DNA of 64,000 nucleotides from Ezakiella coagulans (GCF_003096635.1 NZ_QEKV01000004.1:62001-126000); one strand, 5' to 3'; positions 26,373 to 36,219 are shown, counted from the first letter of the stretch. Program-made: numbers and translations. The notes: generated from the sequence alone by a model not told the origin.

Positions 26373-28085
26373 TTATAATTTAATTGGCTCGACAGTAATT
26401 GTTTTGAAGTCCTTGTATGTTACAAGTCCCGGTTTTGCACCGGGTATTTTTTTTACGTTTTTTACTTCAGTATAGTCGATATCAGATTTTATTGTTTTCC
26501 CTGAAAGAGCTGCGGCAAGGGAAGCACAATAAACAATATCTTCTTCGGTAACTGTTTCATTCGCAGACGACAAAATCACATGTGTGCCGGGTTCATTTCT
26601 AAGATGGAACCAAAGGTCACTTTTGTGTGCAAGTTTGTTTGTTAATTCATCGTTTTGAATATTGTTTCGTCCTGCACGAACAACAAGTCCACTCGGGGAT
26701 TTAAATTCTCTGAATTTAAGTTTAGGCTCACGTATCTTTTTCTTACTTTTAACTTTGAAATATCCGCCGTCAATAAGTTCTTTTCTAATTGCACTTATTT
26801 CGTCGATGGTTTCAGTTTGTCTCAAATTTAAAAGTACGCTGTTTAAATAGTAAATCTCATTTTTTATGTGGGGTATACGCTTTTTTAAAACTTCTTCTGT
26901 GTTTTTTAGTTTGGTATACTTATTATACATCTTATCCACATTTTGTTTCGGAGAAAGTGTTTCGTCAATATTAAGAGTAATCTCGGCATTGTCTTCACTA
27001 TAAAAATTATTAACGATGATTTTTTTATCACCTTTTTTTATTTTGTAGATATTCGCTGCAAGAAGATCAGCCTTTAACTTTATCGACTCACGGTCGCTTG
27101 CTTTCAACATATCTTTTTGATTGTTTGCCAGTGCTCTTTCAAGACTTTCAACTTTATTTTTTATCTTCTTCTCGAGTTCGTGAATTCTTGAAGCTTGAAG
27201 TTTGAGAAATGCACGATTTTCGTAGAAAAATTTAACTGCATTATTCATCGAGTCAAATATCTTTTTATCGTGTGGACGCGGAGTGTCGAACGGTAAAATT
27301 CTAAATGGCTTGTCGTCTTTTAGAAGCACAGTTGGAGTAAAATCATTATTTAAAATTCTATTTTTAATCACAATTATTTCATCGACGACTCTATTTTTGT
27401 CGGTGTCATCTAAGCTTGAATAATTTATATTTTCATCAAGATTTAATTTGAATAAAATGTCCAGCACAATATCCGGACTAAAACCTTCAAAATATCTATA
27501 GAGCGACTTTGAAAGTGGTTGAAGAGCATTTTCTTCAAGCACTTTTTTTATATCCTCAAAATCCATTTTTAAAATATTTTTCTTGTCGCTCACCGGAAGA
27601 GTGTATTCTTCTTTTGGAAGGACAAGGCGAACGCTGCTCATGTCGGGATAAACTCTTATAAGTGCATCCAAAATATTTCCGCTTTTTGTTTCATACAAAA
27701 TCAAATTTGAATATTTTCCCATAATTTCAAAATTAAGGGATACTTTATCCAAATCAAAAACGTCGCCAGCGGTATCAAAATCAATTGAGATGACTCTGTC
27801 GAGACCGATTTGCCTTATGCCCGAAATCTTTCCGTTGGTTAAATATTTTCTAAGAAGCATCGTAAACATTGGAGGTTCTTTCGGATTGTCAAATTTATTT
27901 TTTGTCAGATAAAAAGCAGGGTTATCTGCAGAAAAACAAAAATATAAGGACATATTTTCACCTTTGTTTCTAAGATATATTATTATATCTCTGTTTTCTT
28001 GATAAATTTTATCTATACGTGCATTCAAAAGCTTTTCCTGCATTTCATTTTTTAAAGCATATAGTGATACGCCGTTCATGCTCAT
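26373..28085 (-). CDS. rqcH: Rqc2 homologue RqcH (NFACT protein, ribosome-associated quality control)
   Basis: This protein is 570 residues from the ATG at 28085. The SD GAGGTGAT overlaps an earlier in-frame GTG, which excludes it as the start. NFACT-N runs from about 1-200 ('MNGVSLYALKNEMQEKLLNARIDKIYQ'). A coiled coil follows (about 290-430). The C-terminal NFACT-R domain has 'SPSGLVVRAGRNNIQNDELT' and 'DLWFHLRNEPGTHVILSS'. RqcH adds alanine tails to chains stuck on 50S subunits; older annotations call the family fibronectin-binding protein. It is a single gene with its own promoter. Confidence 0.93.
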   Translation of the reverse strand: MSMNGVSLYALKNEMQEKLLNARIDKIYQENRDIIIYLRNKGENMSLYFCFSADNPAFYLTKNKFDNPKEPPMFTMLLRKYLTNGKISGIRQIGLDRVISIDFDTAGDVFDLDKVSLNFEIMGKYSNLILYETKSGNILDALIRVYPDMSSVRLVLPKEEYTLPVSDKKNILKMDFEDIKKVLEENALQPLSKSLYRYFEGFSPDIVLDILFKLNLDENINYSSLDDTDKNRVVDEIIVIKNRILNNDFTPTVLLKDDKPFRILPFDTPRPHDKKIFDSMNNAVKFFYENRAFLKLQASRIHELEKKIKNKVESLERALANNQKDMLKASDRESIKLKADLLAANIYKIKKGDKKIIVNNFYSEDNAEITLNIDETLSPKQNVDKMYNKYTKLKNTEEVLKKRIPHIKNEIYYLNSVLLNLRQTETIDEISAIRKELIDGGYFKVKSKKKIREPKLKFREFKSPSGLVVRAGRNNIQNDELTNKLAHKSDLWFHLRNEPGTHVILSSANETVTEEDIVYCASLAAALSGKTIKSDIDYTEVKNVKKIPGAKPGLVTYKDFKTITVEPIKL

Positions 28086-28104
28086 AAAAATCACCTCGTT
28101 GTAT

Positions 28105-28133
28105 ATTATATAAGATTTTAGTTTTTACATCAA
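28105..28133 (-). promoter_or_regulatory. Promoter for rqcH
   Basis: On the minus strand, TTGATG (28128-28133), 17 bases, TATAAT (28105-28110). It is 24 bases from the gmk-directed promoter, back to back. Confidence 0.75.
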
Positions 28134-28157
28134 ATATTAAGAAAAATTAATATTTCG

Positions 28158-28186
28158 TTGAATAACTAACGGCTATCCTATATAAT
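28158..28186 (+). promoter_or_regulatory. Promoter for the gmk-rpoZ-coaBC-priA run
   Basis: TTGAAT (28158-28163), 17 bases, TATAAT (28181-28186). Transcription would start near 28193, too late for the ATG at 28196 to have a ribosome site; this supports 28220 as the gmk start. Confidence 0.75.
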
Positions 28187-28219
28187 ATAAGTAGAATGAA
28201 AATAAACAAAGGAGTTATT

Positions 28220-28855
28220 ATGAAAAGGTGGTGGAATGTGATGTCAAAAGGTTTTTTATTAGTTATATCAGGGCCATCCGGAGTTGGCAAAGGAACAGTT
28301 TGTGATGAATTGTTGAAAGAAGTTAATGACGTTGTTATGTCGGTTTCTGCAACTACACGCGATATGCGTCCGGGCGAAGTTGACGGCGAATCTTATTTCT
28401 TCGTTGACGACGAAAGATTCGAGGAAATGGTTGAGAACGAAGAGTTTTTAGAACATGCGAATGTACATGCACACAAGTATGGTACCCCAAAAAAATTTGT
28501 ATTTGATAAAATCAAAGACGGAGAGGTTGTCATTCTTGAAATAGATGTTCAAGGTGCACTTCAGGTCAAGAAAGTTTATGATGAAGCAGTATTTATTATG
28601 CTTCTTCCGCCGAGCATGGTCGAACTAAAAAATAGAATTGTCGGCAGAAAAACGGAAACAGAAGAAGCAATAAATCTTCGAATGAACAATGCTTTTAAAG
28701 AACTCGATTTTGTTACTGACTACGATTATTTCGTTGTTAATGACACGGTTCATGAGGCGGTTCAAAATATAAAGTCAATTATTGATGCAGAAAAACATAG
28801 AGTAAAGAGATTTAAATATATTAAAGAGAAAGTGTTAGGTGAAAAAGATGTATAA
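28220..28855 (+). CDS. gmk: Guanylate kinase
   Basis: This protein is 211 residues from the ATG at 28220 with SD AAAGGAG. A third in-frame ATG (MSKGFLL) at 28241 is also possible. P-loop GPSGVGKGT, 'SVSATTRDMRPGEVDGESYFFV' (GMP-binding) and 'VVILEIDVQGALQV' are the guanylate kinase blocks. It makes GDP from GMP and is the first gene of a long plus-strand run. Its final codons overlap the rpoZ start, coupling GTP supply and the RNA polymerase omega subunit, as in many bacteria. Confidence 0.93.
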   Translation: MKRWWNVMSKGFLLVISGPSGVGKGTVCDELLKEVNDVVMSVSATTRDMRPGEVDGESYFFVDDERFEEMVENEEFLEHANVHAHKYGTPKKFVFDKIKDGEVVILEIDVQGALQVKKVYDEAVFIMLLPPSMVELKNRIVGRKTETEEAINLRMNNAFKELDFVTDYDYFVVNDTVHEAVQNIKSIIDAEKHRVKRFKYIKEKVLGEKDV

Positions 28856-29039
28856 TCCATCGACAAAAGTTATAGGTGAAAATGAAAGCCGCTATACACT
28901 CGTTATGGTGGTGGCAAAGAGAGCACGCCAATTGGTTGCAGGTTCTCCAAAAAAAGTGGAAACGGATTTAACAAATCCGATTTCAATTGCGCTTGAAGAA
29001 ATGAAGGAAGGCAAGATTAGTTTCGAGGAGAGTAAATAA
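28848..29039 (+). CDS. rpoZ: RNA polymerase omega subunit
   Basis: This protein is 63 residues from the ATG at 28848 (SD TTAGGTG); a GTG at 28839 is in frame but overlaps the ribosome site. 'SRYTLVMVVAKRARQL' is the omega core helix and 'NPISIALEEMKEGKISFE' the C-terminal part. Omega assists beta-prime folding and assembly. It overlaps gmk by 8 nt, and its stop overlaps the coaBC start. Confidence 0.9.
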   Translation: MYNPSTKVIGENESRYTLVMVVAKRARQLVAGSPKKVETDLTNPISIALEEMKEGKISFEESK

Positions 29040-30217
29040 TGTTTGAGGGCAAGAGGGTCGTTCTTGCTGTTACAGGCGGCATTGCGGCATACAAATCAAT
29101 TTATCTTGCAAGTTTACTCAGAAAAAAAGGTGCGATTGTCGAAACCATTTTAACTGAGGCCGCACAAAAATTCGTCACGCCTGTTTCCTTTAACGGAGTT
29201 ACGGGGCACGGAGTTTACTCGGACGGTTTTCAAAATATAAATGACGAAATTCCGCATATTTATCTTTCGAAAGCGGATATGATTATTGTTGCTCCTGCTT
29301 CAAAAAATGAAATTGCAAAGCTTGCATGCGGTATGGCGGACAATCTTTTGACGAGCACGATAAGCGCGACGAAAAGTCCGGTTTTTATTGTGCCTGCAAT
29401 GAATACAAACATGTATTTGAATCCGATTAATCAAGAAAATCTTAAAAAGCTTAAAGAAATCGGATATATTATTATTGAACCGGTTAGCGGAAATCTTGCT
29501 TGCGGCGATGTCGGAATCGGAAAGATGAGAGAGCCTGATGAGATTTATAATTTCATTTCGGATTATTTTAAAAACGCTGAAGACGATTTTTATCGCGGTA
29601 TGAATGTTATTGTGACCGGAGGACCAACAATTTCGAAACTCGACCCGGTAAGGATTTTTACAAATCAGTCGAGCGGAAAGATGGGCGAAAGAATATGTGA
29701 AAGTCTCATAAAGAGAGGTGCAAACGTCACATATATAAGTTATAAAAAGCCGGCGAACGAAAGAATAAATCATATAAAAATCGAAACTACAGAGGATATG
29801 CTCGAGGAAATAAAAAAGAGAATGAGCGAAAATAAACTCCTTATCATGAGTGCAGCACCGCTTGATTACGAATTCGAATCATATCACGATGAAAAGATTA
29901 AAAAAGGCGAGGCGCTAACTTTTAAAATGAAGAGAACGCCGGACATCTTAAAGACTATAAAGCCGTACAAAGGGGATTTAAAGGTGATCGGTTTTGCAGC
30001 TGAGAGCGAAAATGCGTATGAATATGGATTGGAAAAGCTCAAAAATAAGGGAATGGATATGATTTTTATAAACAACATTTTGAAGGACAATGTTTTCGGC
30101 TCGGAAGAAAATAACGGCATCATGATTTCGAAGAACGGCGAAGAAAAGAAAGTTCCTCGAATGGATAAAAGTCTCATCGCAGATGCAATTCTCGATTTTT
30201 TTAAGGAGCAAAATTAA
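29039..30217 (+). CDS. coaBC: Bifunctional phosphopantothenoylcysteine decarboxylase/synthetase
   Basis: This is a 392-residue fusion. The N-terminal flavin-dependent CoaC half (1-180) has 'VTGGIAAYKS' and the substrate clamp 'VPAMNTNMYLNP'. The C-terminal CoaB half has 'GPTISKLDPVRIFTNQSSGKMG' (about 200) and 'IGFAAES'. It carries out the second and third steps of CoA synthesis from phosphopantothenate. coaD, a later step, is at 46195. TAATG overlaps occur at both ends. Confidence 0.94.
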   Translation: MFEGKRVVLAVTGGIAAYKSIYLASLLRKKGAIVETILTEAAQKFVTPVSFNGVTGHGVYSDGFQNINDEIPHIYLSKADMIIVAPASKNEIAKLACGMADNLLTSTISATKSPVFIVPAMNTNMYLNPINQENLKKLKEIGYIIIEPVSGNLACGDVGIGKMREPDEIYNFISDYFKNAEDDFYRGMNVIVTGGPTISKLDPVRIFTNQSSGKMGERICESLIKRGANVTYISYKKPANERINHIKIETTEDMLEEIKKRMSENKLLIMSAAPLDYEFESYHDEKIKKGEALTFKMKRTPDILKTIKPYKGDLKVIGFAAESENAYEYGLEKLKNKGMDMIFINNILKDNVFGSEENNGIMISKNGEEKKVPRMDKSLIADAILDFFKEQN

Positions 30218-32556
30218 TGTATATCAGTGTAGTTGTAAATAAAAGCAACGATGCACTTGATAAGTCTTTCAGTTACACAGTTCCGAAAAATCTTGAGAGC
30301 GAAATAAAAAAATATAAGCGTGTAATTGTTCCATTTGGAAGGGGCAACAAACCGCTCACCGCAATAATAACTGAGGTTTTTGACAAAGAGCCGGAATTTG
30401 ATTTTAAATTGAAGGACATCATCTCGGTTGTCGACGACAAGCCGTTTATAAATGATGACGATGCAGATGTCGCCGGTTATATTTCGAAAATAACAGGAGC
30501 AAATTTTGTGGATTCTCTGAAACTTTTTTTCCCGCCGGTGAGTTTTGATTCGATTCTGACGGGATATAAAAAGAACACAGAATTTGATGATTCGGGTATT
30601 TTCTCAAATGATTTTTTAATCGACGAGGAAAAAATCCGAGAAAACAGAGAAAAGCTTTTGAAGTGGGAAGACGATGGGCTTATAAGACAGTTTTTTAAAT
30701 TGAAAAATGAGCCGAAGATTAAAACGGAAAAAGTTTTGGTTTCAACCGGAAATATTTCGGATGATTTGACTGAAAGACAGAAAGAAATTTTTAAAGAAAT
30801 TCAAAAGAAAAAATACACTAAAGCTCAATTAAAATCTACTTTTGGTGTGAGCGACAGCGTTATTAATCAATTACTAAAAAAGAATCTGGTAAAAGTAGTG
30901 GAAGTAGAAGTCGGAGATTTAGAAGATGAGAGTGAATCTTATCTCAAAATTTCTCTAAATGCTGATCAGCAAAGAGTTTATGACGGCATTTTAAATGAAT
31001 ATAGAAATAAAAAACAAAACAATTTTTTACTTCGTGGAATTACGGGCTCAGGTAAAACAGAAATCTATCTTCAATTGGTTGAAGAGGTTTTAAAGGAAGG
31101 GAAAAATGCAATTATTCTCGTTCCGGAAATAGGGCTAACACCTCAAACGGTGAGAAGATTTAAAGGGCGTTTCAAAGAAGATATAGCAATAATCCATTCG
31201 AGGCTAAATAAAACTGAGAGGTTCAGAGAATGGATGAAAATAAAGAACCAGGAAGTTCGAATAGTCGTCGGTGCGAGAAGTGCGGTTTTTAGTCCGCTAA
31301 AAAATATCGGTATAATAATAATCGATGAAGAGCACGACAGCTCATACGTCTCGGGGAAAACTCCGAGATACAAGACGGTTGATGTTGCGAGATATAGAGT
31401 AAAAAAAGACGACGGAATACTTCTTCTTGGAAGTGCAACTCCGTCAATCACGACATATTTCGAGTCGAGTAAAGGACTTTTCAGTCTTTACGAACTCGAC
31501 AAGAGAGCGAACGGTAGGCCGGTTCCTGAAATAGAGGTTGCGGATATGCGTGAAGAGTTAAACGAAGGGAACACTTCGATTTTCAGCTTAAAACTTTACG
31601 AAGCAATATTGGACAATCTCGAGAAAAAAGAACAAGTTATACTTTTCTTAAACAGACGTGGATTTTTCGGCTCGGTTTCTTGCAGAAGCTGCGGTGAAAG
31701 CATTAAATGTGAACATTGCGACGTTTCTATGACATATCACAAGCGAGAAAATCTTTTGATTTGCCACTATTGCGGTCGCACGAAAAGATATCCTGAAAGT
31801 TGTCCGGTTTGCGGTTCGAAGAAAATCAAGGAGTTTGGAATCGGTACAGAACAAGTCGAGGATATTACGAGAAAAACTTTTCCTAATGCACGAGTACAAA
31901 GAATGGACAGAGACACGACTGCAAGAAAAAATGCACACTCGAATATTTATAACGAAATGAACGACGGTAAGATTGACATATTGATCGGCACACAAATGAT
32001 TGCAAAGGGGCTCGACTTTAAAAACGTGACACTCGTCGGCATTTTGGCGGCAGATATGACACTTAGAATTCAAGACTACAGAGCGCCCGAATGGACATAC
32101 AGCCTTATAAGACAGGTCGCAGGTAGATCCGGGAGAGGTGACAAAGACGGCAGAGTAATTCTTCAGACTTACCAACCGGACCACTATGCGATTGATTACA
32201 GCGTGAAGTCATCGTATACCGATTTTTATAGAAAAGAAATACTGATAAGAGATGAATTTAAGTATCCGCCATTTTATAATATAATTGTTCTGAAAAACGA
32301 AGGGGCGGACAATAATAAGACATATAATGATTTAAAAGATATTTATGATAAGGTTTATCTGGAGCTCCAAAGAGTGAGGATTGATGCGGTTGTGCTGCAT
32401 CCAAATCCTTGTCCGATTTCAAAAATTAACGGAGTTTACAGATGGCAGTTTATGGTGAAGGTGAGACCGGAACTTTTAAACAACATGATTGATTATATAA
32501 ACAGTTTGGAATTAGGGGATATAACAGTAAATGTGGACCCTATAAATATGATGTAA
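30217..32556 (+). CDS. priA: Primosomal replication restart helicase PriA
   Basis: This 779-residue superfamily 2 helicase re-loads the replication machinery at stalled forks. The N-terminal DNA-binding domain (1-110) begins 'YISVVVNKSNDALDKSFSY'. The helicase core has GITGSGKTE, 'IIIDEEH', 'LLGSATPS' and 'VGTQMIAKGLDF'. Eight cysteines in four CxxC-like pairs ('CRSC', 'CEHC', 'CHYC', 'CPVC') bind two zinc ions. It is full length and follows coaBC with overlapping codons, then def 9 nt later. Confidence 0.95.
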   Translation: MYISVVVNKSNDALDKSFSYTVPKNLESEIKKYKRVIVPFGRGNKPLTAIITEVFDKEPEFDFKLKDIISVVDDKPFINDDDADVAGYISKITGANFVDSLKLFFPPVSFDSILTGYKKNTEFDDSGIFSNDFLIDEEKIRENREKLLKWEDDGLIRQFFKLKNEPKIKTEKVLVSTGNISDDLTERQKEIFKEIQKKKYTKAQLKSTFGVSDSVINQLLKKNLVKVVEVEVGDLEDESESYLKISLNADQQRVYDGILNEYRNKKQNNFLLRGITGSGKTEIYLQLVEEVLKEGKNAIILVPEIGLTPQTVRRFKGRFKEDIAIIHSRLNKTERFREWMKIKNQEVRIVVGARSAVFSPLKNIGIIIIDEEHDSSYVSGKTPRYKTVDVARYRVKKDDGILLLGSATPSITTYFESSKGLFSLYELDKRANGRPVPEIEVADMREELNEGNTSIFSLKLYEAILDNLEKKEQVILFLNRRGFFGSVSCRSCGESIKCEHCDVSMTYHKRENLLICHYCGRTKRYPESCPVCGSKKIKEFGIGTEQVEDITRKTFPNARVQRMDRDTTARKNAHSNIYNEMNDGKIDILIGTQMIAKGLDFKNVTLVGILAADMTLRIQDYRAPEWTYSLIRQVAGRSGRGDKDGRVILQTYQPDHYAIDYSVKSSYTDFYRKEILIRDEFKYPPFYNIIVLKNEGADNNKTYNDLKDIYDKVYLELQRVRIDAVVLHPNPCPISKINGVYRWQFMVKVRPELLNNMIDYINSLELGDITVNVDPINMM

Positions 32557-32565
32557 GGAGATTTT

Positions 32566-33033
32566 ATGGCAATAAGAAAAATAAGAATTGATGGTGACCC
32601 GATTCTTCGCAAAATATCAAAGCCGGTAAAGGAGCTCAACGATAAAATTTATGAGCTAATAGACGACATGGTGGAGACTATGTTTCACGAGCAAGGCGTT
32701 GGAATTGCAGCAGTTCAAGTTGGAGTTTTAAGACGTATAATCGTTATTGACCCTGAACCGGAAAACGAAGACGGCGATATAATGGTTTTGATAAACCCTG
32801 AAATTGTCGAGTCGAGCGGTGAAGAAGAAGGCCTTGAGGGCTGTCTTTCAATTCCGGGCAGACGTGGAATTGTGCCGAGACCGACTTATGTTAAAGTAAA
32901 ATATGTAAATGAAGATGGCGAAGATGTGGAGTTTGAAGCTCGAGATTTTGTTGCGAGAGAACTTTGTCACGAAATTGATCACATCGACGGCATTTTATAC
33001 AAGGATAAGATGATTGGAGATTATGAACAGTAG
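32566..33033 (+). CDS. def: Peptide deformylase
   Basis: This 155-residue enzyme removes the formyl group from new proteins. Motif I is GVGIAAVQVG (44-53), with Val in place of the usual Pro before Gln51. Motif II is EGCLS with metal ligand Cys93, and motif III CHEIDH with His135, Glu136 and His139. The change A-V-Q for A-P-Q in motif I is a variant to note but keeps the key Gln. SD AAGGAGA. It overlaps fmt by 11 nt, the usual def-fmt pair. Confidence 0.93.
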   Translation: MAIRKIRIDGDPILRKISKPVKELNDKIYELIDDMVETMFHEQGVGIAAVQVGVLRRIIVIDPEPENEDGDIMVLINPEIVESSGEEEGLEGCLSIPGRRGIVPRPTYVKVKYVNEDGEDVEFEARDFVARELCHEIDHIDGILYKDKMIGDYEQ

Positions 33034-33946
33034 TATTGTATTTTTCAGCTCAACTGACTTCGGAGCTTCGATTTTAGAAAAACTTATTGAAGAAAATGAA
33101 AATGTTGTTGCGGTTGTGACGAGAACGGACAAGGTGAGAAAACGTGGAAACAAGGTTGACATGACACCTGTAAAAAAAGTTGCACTAGAACATAATATCG
33201 AAGTTTTGGAATATGACAGAATCGATGATGAAGGAAAGGCAAAACTTAAAGAAATTTCGCCGGACTTTTTTGTCGTTGTCGCATATGGAGCGATTTTAAG
33301 TGAAGAGGTTTTAAATATTCCGAAAATTTCTCCGATAAATATTCACGCATCGCTACTTCCGAATTTAAGGGGAGCAAGTCCGATTGAATCCGCAATTTTA
33401 CTGGGGGAAAAGAAAACCGGAATCAGCTATATGAGGATGAATAAAGGACTTGACACCGGAGATGTCTATAGAAAAATTGAAGTTGAAATTTCTGATACAG
33501 AAACGTTCGATACACTGAATGAAAAACTTTTGAATGTAACGAACGAGTCGATAAATACGATTTTAAAAGATGTTTCGGAAGGTCTTGAACCGATTCCACA
33601 AGAGGGCGAGAGTTCGTATGCGAAAAAGATTTTAAAAGACGACACGATAATCGATTTTTCAAAAAATGCGGTTGACGTAAAGAATATGATAAATAGTCTT
33701 TCAACGCATATCGGTGCGGTTGCTTTTATCGAGTCAAATCGGTATAAGTTTTTTAACGCAAGGACTACGGATTTAAAACTTGCACCGGGTGAAATCAAAT
33801 GCGACGGAGGCAGGATTTTTATCGGTGCTGGAGATGCGACGGTTGAGATTTTAAATATTCAAGCACCGGGCAAAAAGAGAATGGATACAAAATCGTTTTT
33901 ACTCGGAAATAATTTAGAGGGTTTTGTGGATGGCAAAGATAATTAA
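33023..33946 (+). CDS. fmt: Methionyl-tRNA formyltransferase
   Basis: This protein is 307 residues from the ATG at 33023 (SD TTGGAGAT). An in-frame TTG nine bases earlier overlaps the ribosome site. The catalytic part has 'INIHASLLPNLRGASPIESAIL' with Asn/His of the formyl-transferase site and 'GLDTGDVY' with the conserved Asp. The C-terminal OB-like domain follows from about 205. It formylates initiator tRNA, opposite in action to def. Its stop lies inside rsmB. Confidence 0.94.
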   Translation: MNSSIVFFSSTDFGASILEKLIEENENVVAVVTRTDKVRKRGNKVDMTPVKKVALEHNIEVLEYDRIDDEGKAKLKEISPDFFVVVAYGAILSEEVLNIPKISPINIHASLLPNLRGASPIESAILLGEKKTGISYMRMNKGLDTGDVYRKIEVEISDTETFDTLNEKLLNVTNESINTILKDVSEGLEPIPQEGESSYAKKILKDDTIIDFSKNAVDVKNMINSLSTHIGAVAFIESNRYKFFNARTTDLKLAPGEIKCDGGRIFIGAGDATVEILNIQAPGKKRMDTKSFLLGNNLEGFVDGKDN

Positions 33947-35189
33947 AAAAGAAACACCGACAAACGACAGAGAGATTATCTACAATGTTTTGTATGATTC
34001 AATAATAAACGGCAGATTCTCAAACGATGCACTTAGACGTGTTAAAAGTGAGCACATGCCTTTTATTACAGACACGGTTTACGGAGTCATAGAAAGAAAG
34101 ATCACTCTTCAATATATTTTGGACAGTTTTTCAAAGATGAAGAAAAACAAGATTCAAGACGAAGTCAGGATTTTGATTTATATCGGCATTTATCATCTTC
34201 TTTATACGAATACAAAATCGTATGCTGCAATCTATGAGGTTGTGGAGATGGTAAAAAAGAAGACTAACAAAGGCGCAGCAAGTTTTGCAAACGGGATTTT
34301 GAGAAGTGTTCAAAGAGAAAAGAATAAGATTTTAAAAGATATAGAAAACTCCGACTTTTCAATAAAATATTCCGTGAGCGAAGAATTCATCAAGCTTCTA
34401 AGAGTGAATTTGAGTGATGAAGAAATCGAAAGTTTTTTAAAACACAGCTTTGAAAGTCCACTTGTTCACGTTTATGTGAGAAGAAATGAAGAAGATATTT
34501 TAAAGACACTAGATGAAAATGCAATGAATTACACCAAAAAAGATGATTTTATTTTTATAAAAAATTTCAATCGAAATGCACTGAAGCCATTTTTTGAAAA
34601 AGGTGACGTGGCGATTTTGGACTATTCGACCTCATTCATAAGAAAGGCATTTTCAAATGAAAAAACAAAAAATATAAAAACGGCGATAGACCTTTGTGCG
34701 GCACCTGGAGGGAAAACACTTCTCGTTTCGGATGCGCTCGGCTCTCCGAAAATCGTTTCGGAGGATATAAATGACACACGTGTGAATCTTCTTTTGAGAA
34801 ATATAAACACATGGGGGTTAAGCAATGTCGTTGCAAAACTTTCAGACGCGACGGAATATGAGGGCGGAACCTATGATTTGGTTGTCGCCGACGTTCCGTG
34901 TAGCGGAAGCGGTGTTATAAGAAGACGTCCGGAGCTTAAATACAAGATTGATAAAAGTTCCATCGATGAGTTAAACGTTACGCAAAAAAAGATTCTTTCG
35001 AATGCAAAAAATTATGTGAAAGACAACGGATATATAATTTATTCGACTTGCTCTATTTTAAACCAGGAAAACGAGGATGTGCTTAAATATGCAGAGCATG
35101 AACTCGGAATGGAAGTTTTGTGGCACGAAACATTTATGTTAAACGAAGAACATGAAGGATTCTTTGCAAGTTTATTAAAAGTGAGATAA
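33930..35189 (+). CDS. rsmB: 16S rRNA (cytosine-967 C5) methyltransferase RsmB
   Basis: This protein is 419 residues from the ATG at 33930 (MAKIIKK), preferred over an in-frame TTG two codons earlier. An N-terminal NusB-like helical domain (1-140, 'DREIIYNVLYDSI') is joined to a SAM methyltransferase. SAM motif I is 'AIDLCAAPGGKT', motif IV 'VADVPCSGSGVIRRRPE' with one catalytic Cys, and motif VI 'IIYSTCSILNQENE' with the second Cys. This is the usual def-fmt-rsmB order. It ends 1 nt before rlmN. Confidence 0.92.
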   Translation: MAKIIKKETPTNDREIIYNVLYDSIINGRFSNDALRRVKSEHMPFITDTVYGVIERKITLQYILDSFSKMKKNKIQDEVRILIYIGIYHLLYTNTKSYAAIYEVVEMVKKKTNKGAASFANGILRSVQREKNKILKDIENSDFSIKYSVSEEFIKLLRVNLSDEEIESFLKHSFESPLVHVYVRRNEEDILKTLDENAMNYTKKDDFIFIKNFNRNALKPFFEKGDVAILDYSTSFIRKAFSNEKTKNIKTAIDLCAAPGGKTLLVSDALGSPKIVSEDINDTRVNLLLRNINTWGLSNVVAKLSDATEYEGGTYDLVVADVPCSGSGVIRRRPELKYKIDKSSIDELNVTQKKILSNAKNYVKDNGYIIYSTCSILNQENEDVLKYAEHELGMEVLWHETFMLNEEHEGFFASLLKVR

Positions 35190-35190
35190 T

Positions 35191-36219
35191 ATGATTTATT
35201 TAGATGATTTGGATTTTTTAGAAATGGAAAAATTTGCCGAAAAACATGGACTGCAAAAATATAGAGCCGGTCAGATTTTTTCGTTTATTCATAAAAACAA
35301 AGCCAAGTCGCTCGATGAGATAACAGTTTTAAAAAAAGATTTACGTGAGAAACTGAAAAACGAATGCACACTTACGGAAGTAAAAATAATTCATAAAGCG
35401 GTATCGAAAATCGATGACACAATAAAATATTTGCTCGAACTTCCGGACGGAGAAATTGTCGAAGCGGTTTATATGGCTTATGAAGATAGAAAATCTATAT
35501 GTATTTCATCGCAAGTCGGCTGCAATATGGGGTGCATTTTCTGTGCATCGACCAAAGGCGGAAAGGCAAGAAATCTTACCGCAGCTGAGATGCTCAGACA
35601 AATTTATGAAATTGAGAATGAAAACGGTCGCATAGAAAATATTGTAATTATGGGGCAGGGCGAACCGCTCGATAATTTCGAAAACTTGGTTAAGTTTTTA
35701 AAAATTATAAGTGATGAACGAGGGGCTGACAAGTCTCTTCGAAAAATAACGGTGTCGACTTGCGGAATCCCTGAAAAAATTAGAGCACTTGCGGATTATG
35801 ATTTTCCAATCACTCTTGCACTTTCACTCCACAGGACAACCGATGAAGAGAGAAGCAAGCTCATGCCGATAAATAGAGCATATAATATCGAAAGTGTGAT
35901 GGATGCTCTCTCGTATTATTACGAAAAGACGAATCGAAGGATTTCATTTGAATATATGGTTATTGGTGGAGAAAATGATTCGCCGGGCGATGCAAAGAGA
36001 ATTAGGGAATTTGCAAGACGGATTCATGCTCACGTGAATATTTTGGAATTAAATCCAATTAAGGAATACAGCGACGGCGGCAAGAAAAATGCCGCGAGGG
36101 AGTTTTGTGATTTACTCATGTCAAACGGAGTGAACGCAACATTTAGAAACAGTAGGGGTAAGGACATTGACGGAGCTTGCGGTCAATTGAGACGCAAGTA
36201 CAAGGAAAGGAATTGTTAA
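35191..36219 (+). CDS. rlmN: Dual-specificity RNA methyltransferase RlmN
   Basis: This 342-residue radical SAM enzyme makes 2-methyladenosine at 23S A2503 and in some tRNAs. Cluster cysteines are C111, C115 and C118 (CNMGCIFC). 'IVIMGQGEPLDNF' is the SAM-binding glycine region. A C-terminal Cys in 'DGACGQL' (about 334) and a further one in 'RKITVSTCGIP' are the catalytic and methyl-carrying candidates. It abuts prpC downstream. Confidence 0.94.
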   Translation: MIYLDDLDFLEMEKFAEKHGLQKYRAGQIFSFIHKNKAKSLDEITVLKKDLREKLKNECTLTEVKIIHKAVSKIDDTIKYLLELPDGEIVEAVYMAYEDRKSICISSQVGCNMGCIFCASTKGGKARNLTAAEMLRQIYEIENENGRIENIVIMGQGEPLDNFENLVKFLKIISDERGADKSLRKITVSTCGIPEKIRALADYDFPITLALSLHRTTDEERSKLMPINRAYNIESVMDALSYYYEKTNRRISFEYMVIGGENDSPGDAKRIREFARRIHAHVNILELNPIKEYSDGGKKNAAREFCDLLMSNGVNATFRNSRGKDIDGACGQLRRKYKERNC

